Shown here piece after piece: positions 55,520-64,000 of a DNA stretch of 64,000 nt; the first letter of the stretch is position 1; each line of letters opens with the position of its first letter. Source of the DNA: Agroathelia rolfsii (taxonomy: Eukaryota; Basidiomycota; Agaricomycetes; Amylocorticiales; Amylocorticiaceae); contig JABRWF010000003.1 in assembly GCA_018343915.1 (NCBI GenBank), forward strand, positions 5,476,393-5,540,392. Direction: 5' to 3'. The notes under the pieces are model-generated. The model was not told the origin of the DNA. It saw only the letters and a list, made by a program, of their open reading frames with translations, and did no database searches. A program made the position numbers and the translations under genes.

Positions 55520-56812
55520 ATGTCACGCGCCACGTCCCACCAAGGCGGCAGAGGCAAAAAAGAAGAGGAGGAAAGTGATCTAGGAGGCCCCTCCACCAAC
55601 CCCATCGAAAGCACTCTGGAACGTCTGTCCAAAACCATGGAACTCCTTGCCATGGGACAAGCCGATATCTTACGGCTAATGGATGGCATCCACAATCAGC
55701 AAGCCGACCTCTCCCGATTCGCCGGCGGACAAAAAATCCGCAAGGTCACAAAAAAGACCAAGGCTGGCGAAGAAAAGGAGGTTGAGGAATGGTATACCCC
55801 AGATGCCGCAAAACCCAAGGAGGTGGGAACACGACCGGAGAAGTACGGAGGGGATGTCAAGACGTACCGGACTTTCATGCGCGAATGGAAGATCTGGCTC
55901 AGCGACAACGAGCACCTCTTTAACGAACCTGCAAAAGTAGCCAAGCAGTTCGTTAAAAACCTGACCGGCTCTGCTTCAGATTGGGCAGCACGATACCTCC
56001 CGGACATTATCGCATCCGAGGAAGTGGGTACTCCTGATTTTAAACTTGCAGAGTTTTACCAGGATTTCAAAGCCACCTACGGGAACTTCGATTATAAGGC
56101 GGATGCCCTTTCTCGCATTCAGAACTTCCGACAAGGGACTTACGCGGTCCGGGACTACACGTCCCGCTTTACTGAACTGGCACACACAGCCGAGCTGGAA
56201 CCTGGTGATATGCGGATCCGGTTCATCTCAGGATTGAACTGGAGGATACGTAATATGATGCTGGGATGGAAAGGATCCATGACCACTTTCCAGGTGGCGG
56301 TAGAAAACGCAGGTGATGCTGAACGAGCACTCAGGGAGATGGGTGCATTTAACCCAAAAACAACAATAGGAAAAGCGGCACCAGTAGCTCAGGGTTCGAC
56401 CGCAGCAGCCACATCTTCACCACTCCCCACTTCCGGTAGTGGAAGCTCTGGGTTAACCAACCCTTCCATTGCAACCCCGAAAACAGCACCCATGGCGCAG
56501 GTGCAATGTTTTAATTGCCAACAGAAGGGGCATATTGCAGCCAACTGCGCCAATCCCTCTGTCAAACCTGCACCAGGAACCACAACCTGGGTAAAGCCTG
56601 GCGCAGCACCACCGTCACGCCCTCCTCGAAACCCAGCCAGGGTTGCCGCCGCATCCACCACGCCTGCGGCACCATCTTCCCCATCCCCTACTCCGTCAGT
56701 ACCTGTGGCAACAAACACCACGCCCAACGTAAGCGACCTCCTAACAAGGATTGACGCTTATGAAGAACAGATCGCCCAAATGCGGGATCAGCTGACCCTG
56801 GCGGGTTTTTAA
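55520..56812 (+). CDS. gag: Gag polyprotein
   Basis: 430 codons, uninterrupted. Forms the virus-like particle and packages the RNA. Residues 1-25 are charged. Residues ~105-290 hold the retrotransposon capsid domain (TFMREWKIWLSDNE, FVKNLTGSASDWAARYL, FNYKADAL-like NFDYKADALSRIQNFRQGTY, YTSRFTELAHTAELEPGDMR). CCHC zinc knuckle CFNCQQKGHIAANC at 56507-56548. A Pro/Ala/Ser/Thr-rich stretch and a short C-terminal helix (DLLTRIDAYEEQIAQMRDQL) follow. ATG chosen because it begins the open frame in a CACCATG context. The stop TAA (56810-56812) comes directly after a slippery heptamer, so Pol is made as a Gag-Pol fusion by -1 frameshifting. Confidence 0.96.
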   Translation: MSRATSHQGGRGKKEEEESDLGGPSTNPIESTLERLSKTMELLAMGQADILRLMDGIHNQQADLSRFAGGQKIRKVTKKTKAGEEKEVEEWYTPDAAKPKEVGTRPEKYGGDVKTYRTFMREWKIWLSDNEHLFNEPAKVAKQFVKNLTGSASDWAARYLPDIIASEEVGTPDFKLAEFYQDFKATYGNFDYKADALSRIQNFRQGTYAVRDYTSRFTELAHTAELEPGDMRIRFISGLNWRIRNMMLGWKGSMTTFQVAVENAGDAERALREMGAFNPKTTIGKAAPVAQGSTAAATSSPLPTSGSGSSGLTNPSIATPKTAPMAQVQCFNCQQKGHIAANCANPSVKPAPGTTTWVKPGAAPPSRPPRNPARVAAASTTPAAPSSPSPTPSVPVATNTTPNVSDLLTRIDAYEEQIAQMRDQLTLAGF

Positions 56813-56845
56813 ATAGCTCTAAGGTTGAGGCCAAAACCGAAGAGC
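56803..56845 (+). promoter_or_regulatory. -1 ribosomal frameshift signal between gag and pol
   Basis: Slippery heptamer G GGT TTT (56803-56809) in the gag frame, TAA stop 56810-56812, spacer of 6 nt (56810-56815), and a 30-nt stem-loop 56816-56845: GCTCT/AGAGC, a 2x2 inner loop, GGTT/AACC, loop GAGGCCAA. The same arrangement and loop occur in Gy-2 and Gy-3 with paired base changes. Confidence 0.85.
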
Positions 56846-59800
56846 AAATAAAACCATGTACTTTAGAAATTTCCCCTTTTTCTTCTGTTTCTTCCTTTTC
56901 AATTTCTGCTTCTGTACTAGGGGTTAATACCCAACATTTACACGTACCTATAGAATTACGTGGACATTCCTTCTCTATTGATACTCTAGCAATGATTGAT
57001 TCTGGTGCCTCGTCAACTTTTGTAAATAAACGATTTGTAGAAAAACATAAAATACAAAAACATCCTCTTCCTCAAGCTATTCCCTTATACAATATCGACA
57101 ACTCTTCTAATAAAATTGGTAAAATCACGGAATATATTACGGTCAGGTTAATAACAGGTGGGGTAGAAAGAAGGGTCCACATGAGCATAGTGGATATTGG
57201 TGAAGAAGACGTCATCTTGGGGATAGACTGGCTCAGAGCAGAGAATCCCGAGATCGACTGGAAGGATGCCACAGTGGAACTACGGAAGGAACACATACGC
57301 ACCACGACAGCGGAGGAACCCGCGGATATACCTACGGAATACCTCCCTTACCAACAAGTATTTTCCAAGGAGGAATCCACAAGGATGCCCACACGCAAAC
57401 CCTGGGACCATAAAATAATCCTAAAGGAAGGGGCATCCATGGGGAAATCAAAAGTATATCCATTGGCGGTTAAGGAAAGGAATTCTTTAGATGAATATAT
57501 TAGGGAAAACCTAGCAAAAGGGTACCTACGGAAATCCGAAAGCCCCATGAGCTCCCCCTTCTTCTTCATCCCAAAGAAATCCGGAGTACTACGCCCGGTC
57601 CAGGATTATCGGAAGCTCAACGACATCACGGTTAAGGACAGTTACCCCCTCCCCCTCATCAGCACCATTATAGATAAACTTAGTGGAAGTCAAATATTCA
57701 CAAAGCTAGACCTGAGGTAGGGATACAACAATGTCCGGATCCGGGAAGGAGATGAACATAAGGCGGCGTTTGTAACTCCCCTAGGGTTATTCGAACCAAC
57801 GGTAATGACATTTGGCCTGACAAACGCACCGGCAACATTCCAGCGCATGATGGATGAAATCTTGGCCGATTTAGTGGCATCAGGACAAGTCTTTGTTTAC
57901 ATTGACGACATCTTGATTGCTTCTAGCAGTCGTGAAGAACATACTGCATTAGTCCTAGAAGTGCTGCGGCGCTTGAAAGAAAACAACTTGTATGTGAACG
58001 CAGAAAAATGTAAATTTAATGCGAACCAAGTTGAATTCCTGGGATTAATTATTGGCTATAACTCCGTCCGCATGATGCCCGAAAAGGTGCAGGCCATAAA
58101 AGATTGGCCAACCCCAAAAACCGTTAAAGAAATCCGACAGTTCAGGGGACTGGCTAATTACTACCGAAGGTTTATAAAAGGGTTTAGTGACCTGTGCAAA
58201 CCCCTGGATAGGTTAACAGGCAATGTGACATGGCAGTGGACGGAAACTGAGCAAAGTTCCTTTGACGCACTCAAAAATGCATTTGTAAAAGCTCCAGTAC
58301 TAGCAATGTTTAATCCAAAACAAAAAACACGAGTAGAGACCGACTCGTCCAACTTTGCTACCGGAGCAGTAATATCCCAATTGCAAAAAGACAATAGCTG
58401 GCATCCAATTGCTTATCTATCCCAATCTCTTAACCCTGCAGAACGCAACTATGAGATTTGGGACAAGGAAATGCTAGCTATCATTCGCGCATTAAAGGAA
58501 TGGAGGCACTACCTAATAGGGACAGAAGAACCATTTGAGATCTGGTCAGACCACAAGAACCTTGAGTATTGGAAAACCTCAAAAGATCTGACAAGAAGAC
58601 AAGCTCGATGGTCTTTATTCCTGTCCAAATATAACTTCCTGATTCACTACAAGAAAGGAAGCAATAACGGTAAAGCCGATGCTCTATCCCGCCGCCCGGA
58701 TTTCCACAAAGATGATGCAGATGACAACAAGGCGCAGGTAGTCCTAGAACCACGCCTATTCCGCATCAATGCTGGAAGAAGGGGCCATATCACGATTGAA
58801 GGAGAAAAGGGACTTCTAAGCCAGATCAGAAAAGCAGACCCAGAACCAGAAGTGGCAATTGCCCTTCAAACGCTTAAAGATCTTGGCCCGGTGAAACTCC
58901 AGAATGGCATCGAGGAGTGGAACCAAGAGGAAGGACTGATTCTGTATCGAGGAAAGGTATATGTACCCAAGGATACCCAGTTAAGGGCGCAGATTGTGAA
59001 GAAATTCCATGATGCTCCTGCCGCTGGACATCCCGGAAAACATAAAACTCTGGAACTTGTGTCACGCAATTACTGGTGGCCTAGCATGACAAAATTCATC
59101 AACGAATACGTAACCACATGCCCCCAATGTATTTCGAACAAGAGTTCTAGACAACCTCCCTTAGGATTACTCCAACCGTTGCCTGCACCACAAAAACCCT
59201 GGGAACACGTGACAGCAGACATGATTGTGAAATTACCTCAGTCAGGAGAATTTGACTCAATCTTAGTCGTAATAGACAAGCTTACTAAGATGTGTCATCT
59301 AATCCCAACCGTTGAAGCGGTAACTGCAGTGGAAGTAGCAGGATTGTATCTAAAGCACGTTTTCAAACTTCACGGAATTCCAAAAGTCTGGACCACGGAT
59401 AGGGGACCCCAATTTGCAAGCCAAGTTATGAAGGAAATTCACAAAAAATTAGGAATCAAAACAGCCTTGTCCACAGCCTATCACCCGCAAAGCAATGGAC
59501 AAACAGAAAGGCTGAATCAAGAAATTGAAACCTATCTACGAATTTACTCAAACCAACGGCAGACAAATTGGGCGGATAACCTGGAAATTGCAGAATTTGC
59601 ACTAAACCAACGACAAAGTTCAGCCACAGGATTTACCCCCTTTGAACTGAATTACGGTTTTGTTCCAAAAATGGAAATCCTCCCCCAACCCCAAATAAAG
59701 ACTGAAGGAGCGCAGGACTGGTTAGGAAACCTGAAAGAAATACAGGAAGAAGCCCAGGCAGCACTAGGAAAAGCGGCGGAAACAATGAAGCATTATTATG

Positions 59801-60387
59801 ATCAGAATAAGAAAAGCTTCCCGCAGCTAGAACCTGGAGCAAGGGTATGGCTCGATGCACGGAACATCAAGTTTGCCAAACAGCCAAGTAGGAAACTTAG
59901 CCCTAAAAAGCTAGGCCCCTATAAGGTGGTAAAAAGAATTGGGGAATTAAACTACGAAATTGATATCCCAAAAAATTGGCACGTGCATAAGGTCTTCCAT
60001 GTAAATCTGTTACAACCCTATCAGGAAAGCGAAATTCCGGGAAGGACCCCAGAAGAACCTCCACCGGTGGAAGTAGAAGGAGAGGAGGAATGGGAAGTCT
60101 CGCGTATCAGGGATGCTCGACTTCATGGAAGATGGAAGAAACTGCAGTTCTTGGTTGAATACAAGGGTTATCCAGGAGAAGAGAGCTGGGAATTTGCCGA
60201 AGACATACACGCAAAAAGGCTTATCACCCAGTTCTACAGAGAAAACCCAAGTGCTCCAAGAAGGATATCAGCAGCAACATTTGGCAAACTGCCCTTCCGG
60301 AAGGTAGAGAATCTTACGCAGGTTGAGACTCTGGTCACGGATTCATGGCGTTTTGGACATAGGCAATTCCAGGGGAACGCCCCTTAG
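56806..60387 (+). CDS. pol: Pol polyprotein (one in-frame TAG in RT)
   Basis: -1 frame, open from 56764 but entered at the heptamer. Protease: MIDSGASSTFVN (DSGA at 56998-57009) and VILGIDWLRAEN. RT: SKVYPLAVKERNSLDEYI, FFFIPKKSGVLRPVQDYRKL, MTFGLTNAPATFQ, FVYIDDILIASSS (YIDD 57898-57909). RNase H: ETDSSNFATGAVISQ, NYEIWDKEMLAIIRAL, SDHKNLEYW. Integrase: zinc region HDAPAAGHPGKHKTLEL..CPQC (~59004-59138), acidic residues in TADMIV, TTDRGPQFAS and NGQTERLNQE. GPY/F: LGPYKVVKRIG. Chromodomain: WEVSRIRDARL..LQFLVEYKGYPGEESWEF (~60085-60200). TAG at 57718-57720 stands where Gy-2 has TGG (Trp), so it is a G-to-A lesion. The second open stretch runs 57721-60387. Confidence 0.95.
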
Positions 60388-60398
60388 AAGGGGGGTGA
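60386..60398 (+). promoter_or_regulatory. Polypurine tract of the intact element
   Basis: AGAAGGGGGGTGA directly before the 3' LTR, overlapping the pol stop codon. Confidence 0.8.
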
Positions 60399-61244
60399 TG
60401 TCATGGGTACACCCAGACTCCCCTACATTTTCTCGATTTTTCTCCATTTTCCTTATATTTTTACAATTTTTCCTTGATTTTCTACGCTTCGTTCTTTATT
60501 TATTAGCCCAATAAGGCAAAGGGTCACATGGTGCTTGGTCACGTGACCGGCCATCATAGTTCCCTTGTACCGGTGTCCAGTTAGTAAGCGTACTCTATTG
60601 TTAGATACAGGATCAGTCAGCATGATGCAACAAGCACGCCATCTTGCTCAGTCATCCATTTCGTTCTATTATTAAGCATTCCTTTTCATTTCCGAGAGGC
60701 TGCGCATGGACCATTGCACAGCCCTCATTCTAGTATATAAGGACCCTGTAACGCTCCCTGAAGGCCTTAGCTTCGACCTTTTGCCTTCAGGTGAGTAAGA
60801 GCTCATGTAATAGATACGATTACTAATATTTTGCCTTCAGGCTCATCGTCCTAGCCCATACACACCCTTGCCCTCCTTGTGCGCTTAGTCAGCCACTTGG
60901 TTGTATAAGGACTACACGTAAGCCCACGCCCGTACACTCTCTCTACCACGCTCCACGCCATAAGCCTTCCCCTTGCCCAAGTCCCTCAATAAATAAGGGC
61001 ATCTGTGTGAACTTAAGGACGTTGTCCTTTAAGCATAAAAGTCTCTATACCTATAGCAAGTCTAGTACTAGATACACTCCCTAAGCCGTACGGACACGTC
61101 ATTAGCAAACAGTAGCCTACGTGGAAAGCCTAGCAGGCTTGGAGTACACAACAGGAGACTTATTAGCGGTACAGTGTGTGTATAGCGGTGTGCGTGGTCC
61201 GGTCACTTGCTTGGTTGAGATAGTCAAGAGCGCGAGCCTTGACA
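60399..61244 (+). repeat. 3' LTR of the intact element (L5)
   Basis: 846 bp. Differences from the 5' LTR seen by eye: one G/A in the ACGATT stretch, one C/T in GTGACCGGCC and one G/A in GTACGGACAC, the 5' copy having T or A in the latter two. Confidence 0.97.
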
Positions 61245-61249
61245 CCATA

Positions 61250-61900
61250 GTCTATTATTTAGTCATAGCTTAGTTCTAAGCCTTAGGCTTAGAAAGAGGC
61301 ATACCATTATTTCCGCTCCCTTTCACTATTGCGCTGGTTGTGACATATCACGCGTCACGTCACGCAAAAGAGCGTAACTCTGCATTTCCTATCTTCAGGC
61401 ACTATCATAGTTACACAGGAACTACAACACATCATGATAATTACTGGAACAATCAAGGAAGATCCTAGAAGTTATATTGGATTATTTAGTAAGAGTCGGA
61501 GACTAGGAAAGCATACCAATATAGAGAACAATAGTATACTATTATGTATTTAAACCTTTAGGGTCTAAGAGATGTTCCCCATCTCACAGACCTCTTTCAT
61601 CAATTCTATCATTGTTTTCTCACTGTCTAAAGCCTCCTCCAAGTCCTTGCTAGCCTCAAATAATATTTACTAAGTGTTTCTATTGTCCTTACAAGTCTAA
61701 GTAGTATTGGGTGTTAACCCCTTACTATTTAGACTCCTCCTATTATATTCCATTGTTCTAAGACCATAGTTACTATAGCCATTATATCCCTAAGTCAGGG
61801 ATAGTATTATTTACGCTCCTAAGCATCTATTGTACCACTTCCTTTATATCAAGTCATAGTCACAGTCATAGATACATTTTATAGTTATAGACCTATGACA
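61250..61900 (-). repeat. B-family LTR, second part
   Basis: Continues 54185; ends GACCTATGACA. Outer flanks ATAGG (left, in E4) and GCGGT (right, in L5 sequence) do not match. Confidence 0.85.
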
Positions 61901-61961
61901 GCGGTGTAGCAGGTGATATCACTTTGGTTGGTTGAGGTAGTCAAGAGCGCAAGCCTTGACA
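61901..61961 (+). repeat. End fragment of an L5-family LTR
   Basis: 61 bp matching the last bases of the intact element's LTR (GGTTGAGGTAGTCAAGAGCG, then CAAGCCTTGACA). Confidence 0.75.
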
Positions 61962-63202
61962 CTATATATGAACCTTTATGGCTGTGCACAAGCCCTTCTT
62001 TTTATGTATAAACACAACCCTGTAGCCCTTACCTAAACCTTAGCTTTAACCTTCTTGCCTTTAGGTAAGGGCACTTCCCCTCTTGTATTTACACTAGGAA
62101 CTAATACAAATCTTATCTTTAGGCTTGCTTACATCCTAGCCCACCTTCTTTCCCTTTTTCTCCCCTTTATCCTTATAAGGCCTTAGGGTGTAGGATAAGG
62201 TTATATATAGAAGGCTAGTATCAGAGCCTTGTAAGACATAAGCCCTCAAATACAAGGAGGCATTAAGCATGAACTAAAATCCTATTCATTTAGGTATAGG
62301 CAGTAATGAGTTCTATTAATCATTAGGTGTACACAATAGGACAAGCTATGTGTCTAAGTTAGAAAACCTAAGTACCTTATTAGACACAAATCAAAGTACA
62401 CAGAAAAGCTTTCAAGCTTAGAGTACCAGATTGCTAGCCTAGTATAGTAGAGAACTATAGTTACTATAACAAAGGATTGTTAAATAGGGTCATATAGGCA
62501 ATTATATAAGACTAGACAATTATACATTATAAAAGGGACCTTACAGTCTACCCTTATACCTTTGAGAGGGTTTGTTAAATCTTGGATGGATGGAGATAGT
62601 AGAAAGGGAAAGGGCAGAGTAGAATGGAAGTAGAGACAGAGTGAACAGGAGTAGAGATAGAAGAGTGGATAGGAAAGGAGAGGGGTGACTAGACTTGGCC
62701 AAGACATATGTATCAGGCCCTTGCCTAGTTATGGTCTAGGACAGGAGTTAGACAGGAGAAAGGGAACTAAGTTGATTTCCAAACTGAGGTAGCTAGGTCA
62801 GTATAAATACTATAGTAGCAGAAGGATACTAAGAGGAATAGAAATGAAGTGAGATAGAGAGTGGGAAACAGAATATAGGGTGTAAATGGGCCAAAACTAT
62901 CTATGTGAATAAGGGTACCAGAATATATAGGGGAATAATGGGAAAATAGGATATATAAGAAGAAGAAAAGACTCCAAGACTCCAATTAGGCACTAAGCAA
63001 GGGGTTGCTAGTTCTGATGCCTAAATAGTGGAGGGTGGAGAGTAGAGGTTAGGAGCCGGAGAGGTGCCTTTGGTTGTTGAGTGGTAGTAGGCAAGGGTGA
63101 GTAGGGATATATCGGAAATGCCGGAGCAGAAACTACTTGTACATGGAGGGGGTTATAACAGGGTTTATGTATTTAGTTATGTCAAGAGCACAAGCTTTGA
63201 TA
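61962..63202 (+). repeat. L6-family gypsy LTR, 5' end missing, with a nested L7 LTR
   Basis: Contains TATAAAC at 62007, AGCTTTAACCT at 62042-62052, CTTGCCTTTAG followed by GTAAGG, and a later ATCTTATCTTTAG, i.e. the same layout as L5 and G. Ends CAAGCTTTGATA. Split by 62573-63160. Confidence 0.7.
62573..63160 (+). repeat. Solo L7-family LTR (588 bp)
   Basis: TGTTAAATC..GGTTATAACA, perfect TSD GGGTT (62568-62572, 63161-63165). Reverse copy at 28415-29015. ORFs here are not genes. Confidence 0.9.
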
Positions 63203-63522
63203 TTAAGGCAGTAACAAGACCTTATTATTGTTAGTAGACATAGCAGGCTAAGCTACCTCACTTAAGTATAAGGGTATTTGTGCAGTTATTAGATACAAAG
63301 CAAAGACTATAGAGAAAGCATAATATGCTCAAAGTACCAACTATCTAGCCTAGCATAGTAACTAAATGTTATACTTGTACAAGAGTAGAGTAATAGGAGT
63401 ATATAGACAACAAACTTAAACCAAAGAAACTATACATGTAAAAGGGGTCTTATAACCCACCCTCATATCTTTGAGAGGGTTTTGTTATTTAGTTACATCA
63501 AGAGCACAAGCCTTGATATGAT
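63203..63522 (+). repeat. Second partial L6-family LTR (3' half)
   Basis: Starts AAGGCAGTAACAAG, parallel to 62297 onward, and ends AAGAGCACAAGCCTTGATA. Directly follows the first L6 copy in the same orientation. Confidence 0.65.
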
Positions 63523-63526
63523 TGTA

Positions 63527-63589
63527 CAGCAATGCATAGTAAATGTGTAGCAATGCACAGTAAATATGTAGCAATGCATAGTCATTGTA
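63527..63589 (+). repeat. Three-copy 21-bp tandem repeat
   Basis: Units of the form YAGCAATGCAYAGTAAATRTG, the third diverged at its end. Confidence 0.75.
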
Positions 63590-63920
63590 TAGTTGATTAC
63601 ACAGCTATATTTATAGTAAATAGTAGAAAATTGAATATTTTAGTAGTATACAAGGACCCAGTAGATAGCCCATAAAATAACAAGTTGTTTTTACCCCAGA
63701 AATTATGAGTGAATAGGAGCAAGACTCCTTAAAGCCTTAAGAGCTAATATATAACTTAAATAGGACTTACCAAAGCTTTATCAAGCAAATCAAGCCTAGA
63801 AGTTAAGAACTTCATAAGTAGAGATACATCCTACTAGCTAATATTTGCATAAGATACTAATGAAAGAGTTATGATACAAGTGTAGTATATGTATATACTA
63901 CTATAAACCTTGTTTAAAGC
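63590..63920. other. Unassigned AT-rich DNA
   Basis: No gene or LTR terminus recognised. Confidence 0.4.
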
Positions 63921-64000
63921 TAACACTTGTTAGGAAAAGTGCAGGCTTATAGTTTATCTTGTAGATAAAGGCTTAGTCTACAAGAGGTTGGAAGTGATTA
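63921..64000 (-). repeat. L3-family LTR fragment at the window edge
   Basis: TGTTAGGAAAAGTGCAGGCT resembles 1940-1960 in the reverse L3 copy; runs off the window. Confidence 0.5.

Larger units (their letters stand above)
54186..61244 (+). mobile_element. Nearly intact Tf1/sushi-type Ty3/gypsy chromovirus
   Basis: 7059 bp with perfect TSD CCATA (54181-54185, 61245-61249) and two 846-bp LTRs that differ at three positions by eye (all C/T or G/A). It has a TATA box, self-priming pair, one long gag, a -1 frameshift signal, and one long pol with protease, RT, RNase H, integrase and chromodomain; polypurine tract present. The only coding lesion seen is one TAG in RT (57718). It is GC- and CpG-rich against an AT-rich, mutated background, so it is a recent arrival. 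Known: chromoviruses use a C-terminal chromodomain to pick chromatin targets. Confidence 0.96.

Noticed and set aside
55393..56727. Minus-strand ORFs opposite gag (77-112 codons)
   Set aside because: Shadows of the GC-rich gag frame; no start context or similarity seen.
57718..57720. TAG in RT as a programmed readthrough codon
   Set aside because: Gy-2 has TGG at the equivalent place and Gy-3 has TAA, and TGG-to-TAG is the common decay type here. A simple lesion is more likely.
63527..63589. Short tandem repeat as a CRISPR array or origin element
   Set aside because: Three contiguous 21-bp units without spacers in a fungal, transposon-rich context: an ordinary minisatellite.

Overview
This window is repeat-rich fungal DNA, most likely from a basidiomycete of the class Agaricomycetes. 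The clues are ~50-60 bp GT-AG introns in the only host genes, a Plavaka-type transposase remnant, a nuclease-like plus kinase-like fusion protein of a kind common in Agaricomycetes, and Tf1/sushi-type chromovirus retrotransposons. The overall look is like Rhizoctonia, but the species is an inference. Only the first ~1.85 kb is host gene space: the last exon of a calponin-homology-like gene (+) converging on a three-exon fragment of a kinase-like gene (-). No tRNA, rRNA or CRISPR structure was seen.

Almost everything from 1854 to 64000 is a nested stack of LTR retrotransposons, untangled here from terminal TG..CA motifs, 5-bp target-site duplications (TSDs) and reading frames that continue across insertions. 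In order: a Ty3/gypsy element Gy-1 (2969-16625) carries a Ty1/copia element Copia-1 (4557-13240) inside its gag, and Copia-1 itself carries two solo LTRs. Then come an HSP70 pseudogene and a Plavaka transposase (-) split by a second copia element, Copia-2 (18513-29301, minus strand). Copia-2 was hit by six further LTR insertions. Next are a copia RT fragment, Gy-2 (30852-41368, broken by five solo LTRs) and Gy-3 (41369-48520, both LTRs, decayed). A patchwork of LTR fragments follows, and then one young, nearly intact chromovirus (54186-61244, 846-bp LTRs, TSD CCATA). The tail (61901-64000) is more LTR debris.

LTR family names used here are local: G (TGTTACAAG..CTTGACA, ~960 bp, belongs to Gy-1/2/3), L5 (TGTCATGGG..CCTTGACA, ~850 bp, belongs to the intact element), B (TGTCACAGG..GTTGTGACA, ~880 bp), E4 (TGTCATGAG..CTCATAACA, ~935 bp), L3 (TGTTGAA..TTCAACA, 1031 bp), L6 and L7.

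The most notable biology is in the gypsy elements. (1) Gag and Pol are joined by a -1 frameshift signal: heptamer G GGT TTT, a stop codon right after it, a 6-nt spacer and a 30-nt stem-loop. It is seen in three elements, with compensatory base changes. (2) An 11-nt sequence lying exactly 35 nt after the TATA box in four LTR families is complementary, in the two families where it can be tested, to a site 2 nt inside the 5' LTR. That is the geometry of Tf1-like self-primed reverse transcription. (3) Directly after this primer the LTRs carry a 50-61 bp intron-like segment bounded by a 12-bp direct repeat ending in CTTCAG. The two copia elements instead carry a primer site matching the anticodon arm of initiator tRNA-Met. 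Old elements are AT-rich and full of TAG/TGA/TAA codons from C-to-T changes at CpG and CpA, while the intact element is CpG-rich.
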